The translations under genes were made by a program, and so were the position numbers. Of a DNA stretch of 20,060 nucleotides, positions 1 through 6,260 are shown piece after piece. The DNA is taken from NCBI GenBank assembly GCA_964545205.1, contig CAZJFH010000083.1:1-20060 (forward strand), written 5' to 3'. How positions within the stretch are numbered: the first letter of the stretch is position 1; each line of letters starts with the position of its first letter. Source of the DNA: CAZJFH01 sp964545205. Lineage in GTDB: Bacteria; Pseudomonadota; Alphaproteobacteria; Rhodospirillales; Magnetospirillaceae. The notes under the pieces are model-generated. The model was given only the letters and a program-made list of their open reading frames with translations, had not been told where the DNA came from and ran no database searches.

Positions 1-1
1 C

Positions 2-94
2 GACTACTTCGCCGGCAAGCTGCACGACGTGCCCTACGACCAGGGCGCGCTGGCGCAGGCGCTGAACGAACTGCCCGAGGTGGCGGCGGAATAG
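2..94 (+). CDS. C-terminal end of an unidentified protein (partial)
   Basis: The window opens inside a reading frame of 30 codons that closes with TAG at 92-94. The peptide starts DYFAGKLHDV and ends ELPEVAAE. It is immediately followed by a strong hairpin, which supports a real gene end. The fragment is too short to assign a family and I do not recognise it. Confidence 0.6.
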   Translation, partial: DYFAGKLHDVPYDQGALAQALNELPEVAAE

Positions 95-100
95 GACGGC

Positions 101-128
101 GGCCCCGCTCCCGCCCGGGAGCGGGGCC
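101..128. terminator. Perfect 12-bp hairpin between convergent genes
   Basis: Bases 101-112 (GGCCCCGCTCCC) pair perfectly with 117-128 across a 4-nt loop. The hairpin lies 7 nt after the stop of the partial plus-strand gene and 7 nt beyond the stop of the minus-strand SPW gene, so it probably terminates both. The T-run after it is weak (only two T), so intrinsic termination is likely but not certain. Confidence 0.75.
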
Positions 129-134
129 TTCGCC

Positions 135-482
135 TCAGGCCGGCGGGACCGGCCGCGCGCGGTGCTGGGTCAGGTTCCAGGCCGCGAACACGACGAACAG
201 AACCCCCACCAGCACGAAATTCCACAGCACCGGCTGGATCATCATGCCGCCGACGATCCACGGCGAGATCACCAGCCAGGCGCCGAGAACGATGATCGCG
301 TACTGCTGCCAGGCCGCGAACTGGGCCAGGGCGGCAAGGGCGACGACGGCCGCCAGCACGCCGACGATCCAGGCGTTCCAGGCCGCGCCGGGCAGCGCGA
401 CGTAGTCGTAGAACCATGGCGTGATGAACAGCCAGCCGGCGATGAACAGGTTCACCCAGTCCTGCCAGTAATTGCCGCGCAT
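135..482 (-). CDS. SPW-repeat small integral membrane protein
   Basis: This is a hydrophobic protein of 115 residues. Two copies of the SPW-type motif are visible (FITPWFYDY near residue 20 and VISPWIVGG near residue 75). Each is followed by hydrophobic stretches long enough for membrane helices, about four in total. This is the pattern of the SPW-repeat family, whose members are small membrane proteins without an established biochemical role. I chose the ATG at 480-482 (protein starting MRGNYWQDW) because a perfect AGGAGG lies 6 nt upstream (489-494); a longer in-frame start at 533 adds 17 polar residues and lacks such a site. It is the outermost gene of a minus-strand run downstream of nirS, 77 bp from the next gene. 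No specific link to denitrification can be shown. Confidence 0.8.
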   Translation of the reverse strand: MRGNYWQDWVNLFIAGWLFITPWFYDYVALPGAAWNAWIVGVLAAVVALAALAQFAAWQQYAIIVLGAWLVISPWIVGGMMIQPVLWNFVLVGVLFVVFAAWNLTQHRARPVPPA

Positions 483-559
483 CGGAGACCTCCTTTCGAT
501 GCGTTGGACTCGTGGCTGCAACGCCCCACGCAAGATAGGGTTCCCTGATCAACCATTTG

Positions 560-1039
560 TCACCGGGTGATGACGATGGTGGTGCGACCGGGCTCGTCCG
601 GAACGACCCATCCGATATCGGCCCCGGCCGCCGGCACGAAGGCGACGTCGGGCGCCATGTCGGGCACGTACCAGTCGGCCTCGGCCAGTCGCGGCGCCGG
701 GACCGGGCCGGGCGGCACCGCGAGGATCGCGCCGCCATAGGCGTAGTCCGGCGCCCCGCGCGGCAGCACCGCGACCGGCGGCGCGGTCGGCGCCCACACC
801 GGTTCGGCGTCGTAGACGTAGATCGGCCTGTCGTTGGCGACGACGCTGGTGCTGCCGTCGGGCAGCGTCACCGTGACGAAGTCCGGCTCGCGGTCGTAGA
901 CGAAGAACGGCTCGAGGAAGCGTTCGGAACCGGCGATCGGTTCGATCAGGCGCGGGTCGGCATGGGCGACCGGCTCCATCACGCCGGCCTCGGGCGCGCA
1001 GGCGGCCAGCGCCGGCAGCAGGGCGAGCAGGTGTCTCAT
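560..1039 (-). CDS. Putative secreted lipoprotein, unknown function
   Basis: The protein has 159 residues. It starts MRHLLALLPALAACAPEAG, a short hydrophobic leader ending in a lipobox (LAAC, Cys14), so it is probably a signal-peptidase II substrate anchored in the membrane. The leader is short and has only one N-terminal arginine, so plain secretion is also possible. The mature part is rich in Pro, Ala and acidic residues and repeats short YDAEP/YDREP-like segments; no catalytic motif is visible. A GGGGAG sequence about 8 nt upstream of the ATG at 1037-1039 serves as ribosome binding site. It lies 139 bp downstream of nirS on the same strand, behind a terminator-like hairpin, so co-transcription with nirS is uncertain. 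I do not recognise the family. Confidence 0.65.
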   Translation of the reverse strand: MRHLLALLPALAACAPEAGVMEPVAHADPRLIEPIAGSERFLEPFFVYDREPDFVTVTLPDGSTSVVANDRPIYVYDAEPVWAPTAPPVAVLPRGAPDYAYGGAILAVPPGPVPAPRLAEADWYVPDMAPDVAFVPAAGADIGWVVPDEPGRTTIVITR

Positions 1040-1134
1040 CGCGTCGTCTCCCCGGTCGGTCTCGCCGGGTAAACACGCAGGGTGCGCGCTGGTTGCGACA
1101 GGAATTCCGCCGACGCGCCAAGGCGCGGCGAAAC

Positions 1135-1156
1135 GCCCGCGGCCGAAGCCGCGGGC
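1135..1156 (-). terminator. Hairpin terminator downstream of nirS
   Basis: GCCCGCGGC (1135-1143) pairs with 1148-1156. Read on the minus strand the loop is TTCG and the stem is followed by GTTTC. It starts 23 bp after the nirS stop codon, so it is the probable end of the nirS transcript. The T-run is short. Confidence 0.65.
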
Positions 1157-1178
1157 GCCGATGCGGGCTGGGCCCGGA

Positions 1179-2933
1179 TCAGTAGACGTCGTTCTGGGTG
1201 TTGTAAACGTTGAACTTGCCGGTGGGGGTGATCAGGCGCTTGTCCTTGATCACGGCCTTCGGCTTCAGGGTCTTGTCGTCGACGACGACGATCGCCGATT
1301 CCTCGTCCTTGCCGCTCCACACCGAGAACCACACCTCGTCGCCGGCCTTGTTGAACTCCGGCTGGACGATGCGCGGCTGTTCGGCCTTGACGCCGGCCCA
1401 TTCGGCGATCGGCAGCACCTGATAGCCCTTGTCCAGGTTCTGGATATCGAACACCGCCACCGAGCCCGAGATTTCCGGCTCGGGATTGAGCGTGGTGTCG
1501 ACGTAGAGGTTCTTGGACTTCGGGTGGGTCTTCAGGAACAGCGAGCCGCCGCCCTGGCCTTCCAGCGTGCGCACCACCTTCCAGGCGTTCTTCTTGTTCT
1601 TCTCCGGATCGGTGCCGATCAGCGCGATGGTCTCGTCGCCGAGATGGCCGGTCGCCCAGACCGGGCCGTGCTCGGGGTCGACGAAGTTGGCGCCGCGGCC
1701 GGGATGCGGCGTCTGGCCGACCTCGACCATGCCGACCAGGTCGCCGGTCTTGGTGTCGACGACGGCGATCTTGTTGCGGGCGTTGGCGGCGACCAGGAAG
1801 TAGCGCTTCGAGGCGTCGAAGCCGCCGTCGTGCAGGAAGCGCTCGGCCTTGATCATCGTGACGTTGAGCGCGTCGATGTCCTCGTAGTTGACCAGGTGGA
1901 TCTGCCCGGTCTCCTTGATGTTGACGATGAACTCGGGCCGGTAGTGCGACCCGAGGATCGAGGCGACGCGCGGCTCGGGATGGTACTCCTGGGTGTCGAC
2001 GACCGTGCCGCGGGTCGAGACGATGCGCAGCGGCTCGAGCGTGTCGCCCTTCATGATCACGTATTGCGGCGGCCAGTAGGCGCCGGCGATCGCGTACTTG
2101 TCCTCGTAGCCCTTGGCCTTCGAGGTCTCGACCGAGCGCGCCTCCATGCCGATCTTGATCTCGGCGACCTTGTCCGGCTTTTCCATCCACAGGTCGATCA
2201 GGTCGATCTTGGCGTCGCGGCCGATGACGTACAGATAGCGCCCCGAGGCCGACAGCCGCGAGATGTGCACGGCGTAGCCGGTCGGGATGATGTTGATGAT
2301 CTTCTTGCTGTCGCCGTCGATCAGCGCGATCTCGCCGGCGTCGCGCAGGGTGACCGAGAAGATGTTCTCGATGGCGAAGTCGTTCATCTTCTTGGTCGGC
2401 CGCTTGTCCGGCGGCACCGGCACCTTCCACGTCTCCTTCATCTCGGCCATGCCCCATTCGGGCGGCGTCGGCGGCTCGTTCAGCAGGTAGCGCGCCATGA
2501 TGTCGATCTGCGCGTCGGTCATGTCGCCCGAGGTGCCCCAGTTGGGCATGCCGGCCGGCGAGCCGTAGGTGATGAAGGCCTTCAGGTAGTCGAAGCCGCG
2601 TTCGCGGGTGATGTCGGTGGTCAGCGGCTTGCCCGTCGCTCCCTTGCGCAGCACGCCGTGACAGCCGGCGCAGCGCTGGAAGTAGATCTGGTTGGCCTGC
2701 TGGAACTCCTCAGCGGTCAGCGACGGCACGCCCTCCTTGGTCCCGGGCTGTTCGATCGGGACGTCCTTGAGCACGTCGTGTTCGGGGCTGTACTGCCCCC
2801 CGGGCTGGGTCTTGTGGGCTTCCTTGGGGTCGGGCTTCGGATCGGCCTGGGCAAAGGCTTCGTTGGAGCTACTCCAAATCAAAATCGGCGCGGCGGCGAT
2901 AGCGGCCAAGCCGATCTTTCGAGAAAATCGCAT
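1179..2933 (-). CDS. nirS: Cytochrome cd1 nitrite reductase (NO-forming)
   Basis: This periplasmic enzyme of 584 residues reduces nitrite to nitric oxide in denitrification, using electrons from cytochrome c or azurin-type carriers. The N-terminus MRFSRKIGLAAIAAAPILIW is a Sec signal peptide with a likely cut after AFA (residue 28). The cytochrome c domain carries one CAGCH haem-c site (Cys88, Cys91, His92) and a later Met-containing loop. From about residue 170 the d1 beta-propeller follows. It includes the conserved segments GYAVHISRLSASGRY (proximal His region), GSHYRPEF and FLHDGGFD (the two catalytic histidines), and the family-typical C-terminus NTQNDVY. Length is normal for NirS. The start ATG (2931-2933) has GAGAGGG upstream. 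No haem d1 biosynthesis gene (nirF, nirE, nirJ, nirN, nirDLGH) or nirC/nirT is adjacent; the downstream neighbours are a lipoprotein and an SPW protein. Confidence 0.97.
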   Translation of the reverse strand: MRFSRKIGLAAIAAAPILIWSSSNEAFAQADPKPDPKEAHKTQPGGQYSPEHDVLKDVPIEQPGTKEGVPSLTAEEFQQANQIYFQRCAGCHGVLRKGATGKPLTTDITRERGFDYLKAFITYGSPAGMPNWGTSGDMTDAQIDIMARYLLNEPPTPPEWGMAEMKETWKVPVPPDKRPTKKMNDFAIENIFSVTLRDAGEIALIDGDSKKIINIIPTGYAVHISRLSASGRYLYVIGRDAKIDLIDLWMEKPDKVAEIKIGMEARSVETSKAKGYEDKYAIAGAYWPPQYVIMKGDTLEPLRIVSTRGTVVDTQEYHPEPRVASILGSHYRPEFIVNIKETGQIHLVNYEDIDALNVTMIKAERFLHDGGFDASKRYFLVAANARNKIAVVDTKTGDLVGMVEVGQTPHPGRGANFVDPEHGPVWATGHLGDETIALIGTDPEKNKKNAWKVVRTLEGQGGGSLFLKTHPKSKNLYVDTTLNPEPEISGSVAVFDIQNLDKGYQVLPIAEWAGVKAEQPRIVQPEFNKAGDEVWFSVWSGKDEESAIVVVDDKTLKPKAVIKDKRLITPTGKFNVYNTQNDVY

Positions 2934-3187
2934 GATGCTGCCCTCTCTGGGATCATTATATTTTCATTTCCCCACCCCTCCAGGGGTCATTATTTGACTT
3001 TCCGCCCGAACATCAAGCGCGAATTCTCATATAATTCGGGATACACGGTCTATGACATACGTTATGTCCAGCGTATTTTGCTAATGTTGCGCAAACGTGA
3101 CCCGGCCCGTGCCGGCGCCTTTCTTCGGTTGCCAGCGCCCGGCGGGTCGTCGGAGACTGGCGGCCATGGTCATTCTGCGGGGGCGTG
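2934..3187. promoter_or_regulatory. Divergent AT-rich spacer between nirS and the hybrid kinase, with several palindromes
   Basis: This 254-bp spacer is visibly more AT-rich than its surroundings. On the minus strand a good -10 (TATAAT, complement of 2955-2960) lies 21 bp from the nirS start, but no matching -35 is visible, suggesting an activator-dependent promoter. Perfect inverted repeats occur at 2974-2987 (ACCCCT-N2-AGGGGT), 2986-2998 (GTCA-N5-TGAC), 3020-3038 (CGAATT-N7-AATTCG) and 3054-3068 (GACATA-N3-TATGTC). TTGCGCAA lies at 3087-3094. No FNR/DNR/NNR-type box (TTGAY-N4-RTCAA) could be found. Which regulator binds is unknown. Confidence 0.55.
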
Positions 3188-6100
3188 ATGGGTGGAGGGG
3201 CGGTCGGTCTCGCGCTGTCCGCACTCGACGGTCTCGACGACGGCGTGCTGGTGGTCGATCCGTCGGGGGTGGTCGGGCTCGCCAATGCGGCGTTCCGGGC
3301 GCTGTATGCGCTCGACGGCGACCCCGCGGGCTGGCCGCTGCAGGCTCTGATCGACCGCGTTCACGGCCCCGGCGCCGCCGCGCCGGGCGAGTGGCCGGCC
3401 GCGCCGGCCGCCGGCCGCCGTGTCGAGGTGACCCGGCGCCCGCTCGCCGGCGGCGGATTCGTCGAGACGCATGTCGACGCCACGGCGCGGCGGCGGTCCG
3501 ACAGCCAGATTCGGCGCGCCCTCGAATTCAAGCTGGCCCACGCCCAGCGCCTGGCCGGGCTCGGCTGGTGGGAGTTCGACGGCCGCAACCGCCATCTGCT
3601 GCTCGGCGAGGCGCATCTGGCGCTGATGGGCCTCGATCCCGCCGCAGGCCCGCTGACCATCCATGTCGAGGACTACTTCGCGCGCTGGGTCCATCCCGAC
3701 GACTGGCCGGCGCTCGCCGAGGTCGAGCGCGAGGCCAGCGCGCGGCTCGGCGATCCCGGTTACTACCGGACCTTCGGCTACCGCCTGATTCGCGCCGACG
3801 GCAGCGTCCGCAACATGGCCATCGCGGCGACCGCCAGCCCGGACGATTCCGCGGTCGTGGTCGGCGTCGCCCAGGACGTCACCGAGTTCAAGCGCGTCGA
3901 GACGGCGCTGCGGGCCGGCGAGGCGACGCTGGCCCACGCCCAGCGCCTGGCGCGGCTGGGCGCCTGGGAATACGACGTGCGAACCGGCCTGGTCACCATG
4001 GACCGGTCGATCATGGAGATGATGGGCGAGACCGGCGTCGCGGCGCCGATGGTCGCCCGGCTGGCCGATCTGGTCGACAGCCGCGTCCACCCCGACGACC
4101 GCGCCCGCGTCCACGCCGCCGAGGAGGAGGTCCGCCGCGGCTTCGCCGTGCCGGGCTGGTCGACGGCCGTCGAATACCGGGTGCTCGGCGCCGGCGGCGA
4201 GGTGCGGCACTTCGCCTCGGCCATGCGCCTCAAGCCGGGCGAGGACTTCATCGTCCTCGGCGTCAGCCAGGACGTGACCGAGAGCAAGCGCATGGTCGAG
4301 GCGCTCGAACACAGCGAGCGGCGGCTGCGCACCATCCTGGAGACGACGCCGATGCCGGTGGTCATCAGCCGCCGCAGCGACGGGCAGGTGCTGTACGCCA
4401 ACTCCTCGTTCTACGAATTCCTCGAGGTGCCGCCGGACCGCATCGGCGACGTCCGCACGCCGCGATTCTATGCCGACCCCGACGACCGCCGGCGGCTGAT
4501 CGAAGCCGTGGTCGCCAACGGCCGCGTGGTCGGGATGGCGGCGCGCGGCGTCACCTTCGCCGGCAACGAGCGCTGGGCGAGCCTGTCGGGCGCGGCGCTG
4601 GAACTCGACGGCCACCCGGCGGTCTTCGTCGCCATCAACGACATCTCGGCGCTGAAGGCGCGCCAGGAGCGGCTGCAGGCGGCCAAGGAGGCGGCCGAGG
4701 CGGCGGTGCGCACGAAGTCGGAGTTCCTGGCGATGATGAGCCACGAGATCCGCACGCCGATGAACGGCATCCTGGGCATGGCCCGGCTGCTGATGGAGGC
4801 GCCGCTGCCCGAGGAGCAGCGCGACTACGTGCGGACCATCAACACCTCGGCCGAGGGACTGCTGACCATCCTCAACGACATCCTCGACCTGTCGAAGCTC
4901 GATTCCGGCAAGCTCGAGGTCGAACAGGTGCCGTTCGGCCTGGCGCCGCTGCTGGAAAGCGTCGTCGGCCTGACGGCCCCGCGCGCCGACGAGAAGGGGC
5001 TGTGGCTGCGCACCGTCGTCGGCCCCGGCGTGCCGGGCCACCTGTCGGGCGACCCGACCCGGCTGCGCCAGATCCTGCTGAACCTGGTCGGAAACGCGGT
5101 CAAGTTCACCGAGCGCGGCGGCGTCACCGTCGCCGTGCAGCGCTTCGCCGGCGCCGATCGCCGGATCTGGCTGCGGCTGTCGGTGACCGATACCGGCATC
5201 GGCATCCCCGAGGCGGTCCGCCACGGGCTGTTCTCGGAGTTCTACCAGGGCGACAGCTCGGTCACCCGGCGCTACGGCGGCACCGGGCTCGGCCTGGCGA
5301 TCTGCCGCAAGCTGGTGTCGCTGATGGGCGGCGTCATCGACGTCGACACGAAGCTCGGCAGCGGCAGCACCTTCTTCCTCGACCTGCCGTTCGAGCCGGC
5401 CGAGCCGCCGGCCGAGGCCGCCGCCCCGCCGCCGCCGAGCCTGCCGGCGCTGCCCAGCCTGCGCCTGCTGCTGGCCGAGGACAACCTCGTCAACCAGAAG
5501 GTCGCGGTGGCGCTGCTCGAGCGGTTCGGCCACCGGGTGACGGTGACCAGCGACGGCCATGAGGCGGTGCGGGCGGTGGCGATCGCGCGTCCGGGCCACT
5601 ACGACGCGGTGCTGATGGATTTGCAGATGCCGGGCATGGACGGGCTCGAGGCGACGCGGCGCATCCGGGCGCTGAACGGCGGCCGTGGCGCGGTTCCGAT
5701 CATCGCCATGACGGCCAACGCCCTCAAGGGCGACGACAAGAGATGCCGCGCCGCGGGCATGGACGACTACGTGCCCAAGCCGGTGGTGCCGGAGGCGCTG
5801 TGCGCCGCCCTGCGCCGCGTGGTCACCGGCGGCCCGGCGGCGGGTCCGGAGCATGCGGCCGAGGCCGAGCCGAGGGTGATCGAGCCGCAGGCCCTGGACC
5901 AGCTCCACGACGTGCTCGGCCAGGACGGCGTGCGCGAGCTGGTCGAGGAATGCCGGCGGATGACGGCGATCGCCATCGCCGAACTGGCCGCGGCGGCGGC
6001 CGAGGGCGACGCCGGCCGCATGCGCATCCTCGCCCACGACCTGAAATCCAACGCCCACACGATCGGCCTGTGCGAACTCGGCGATCTGGCCGGCGCGGTC

Positions 6101-6223
6101 GAGATCGCCTGCCGCCAGGAGCGGGTGGCCGAGGCCATCGGCCTCGCCGAGGGCCTCGGCGCCTGCCACGCCCGCGCCGAACGCGAACTCGCGGTCCTCT
6201 ACGCCCCGGCCGAAGCGATGTAG
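3188..6223 (+). CDS. Soluble multi-PAS hybrid sensor histidine kinase with receiver and Hpt domains
   Basis: The protein has 1011 residues from the ATG at 3188 (a GTG at 3185 is in frame but too close to the GGGGG ribosome site). A partial PAS domain lies near residues 8-60. Three further PAS/PAC units begin about 115, 248 and 373; the second and third both start LAHAQRLA-LG-WE, an internal duplication. A coiled linker (about 487-518) leads to HisKA with phospho-acceptor His519 in SHEIRTPMNGILG. The HATPase domain shows NAVKFTE, DTGIGIP and GGTGLGLAI (about 634-705). The receiver (about 757-880) has acceptor Asp811 in LMDLQMPGMDG, and the Hpt domain has His950 in AHDLKSNAHTIG. No signal peptide or membrane helix is seen, so the sensing is cytoplasmic. 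It is divergent from nirS and has no DNA-binding response regulator beside it, so its output partner is unknown. Redox or nitrogen-oxide sensing is only a guess from position. Confidence 0.93.
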   Translation: MGGGAVGLALSALDGLDDGVLVVDPSGVVGLANAAFRALYALDGDPAGWPLQALIDRVHGPGAAAPGEWPAAPAAGRRVEVTRRPLAGGGFVETHVDATARRRSDSQIRRALEFKLAHAQRLAGLGWWEFDGRNRHLLLGEAHLALMGLDPAAGPLTIHVEDYFARWVHPDDWPALAEVEREASARLGDPGYYRTFGYRLIRADGSVRNMAIAATASPDDSAVVVGVAQDVTEFKRVETALRAGEATLAHAQRLARLGAWEYDVRTGLVTMDRSIMEMMGETGVAAPMVARLADLVDSRVHPDDRARVHAAEEEVRRGFAVPGWSTAVEYRVLGAGGEVRHFASAMRLKPGEDFIVLGVSQDVTESKRMVEALEHSERRLRTILETTPMPVVISRRSDGQVLYANSSFYEFLEVPPDRIGDVRTPRFYADPDDRRRLIEAVVANGRVVGMAARGVTFAGNERWASLSGAALELDGHPAVFVAINDISALKARQERLQAAKEAAEAAVRTKSEFLAMMSHEIRTPMNGILGMARLLMEAPLPEEQRDYVRTINTSAEGLLTILNDILDLSKLDSGKLEVEQVPFGLAPLLESVVGLTAPRADEKGLWLRTVVGPGVPGHLSGDPTRLRQILLNLVGNAVKFTERGGVTVAVQRFAGADRRIWLRLSVTDTGIGIPEAVRHGLFSEFYQGDSSVTRRYGGTGLGLAICRKLVSLMGGVIDVDTKLGSGSTFFLDLPFEPAEPPAEAAAPPPPSLPALPSLRLLLAEDNLVNQKVAVALLERFGHRVTVTSDGHEAVRAVAIARPGHYDAVLMDLQMPGMDGLEATRRIRALNGGRGAVPIIAMTANALKGDDKRCRAAGMDDYVPKPVVPEALCAALRRVVTGGPAAGPEHAAEAEPRVIEPQALDQLHDVLGQDGVRELVEECRRMTAIAIAELAAAAAEGDAGRMRILAHDLKSNAHTIGLCELGDLAGAVEIACRQERVAEAIGLAEGLGACHARAERELAVLYAPAEAM

Positions 6224-6260
6224 GCCAAGGCGGAGGCGGGGGCCGAGGCGGGGGCCGGGC

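Noticed and set aside
2995..3015. TTGAC and ATCAA pair as an FNR/NNR site for nirS
   Set aside because: The half-sites are separated by 13 bp instead of 4, so they cannot form the usual dimer site.
1161..3188. A 675-codon plus-strand frame antisense to nirS
   Set aside because: The minus strand encodes an unmistakable NirS; the antisense translation is low-complexity Val/Asp/Leu/Gly and reads through the nirS promoter.
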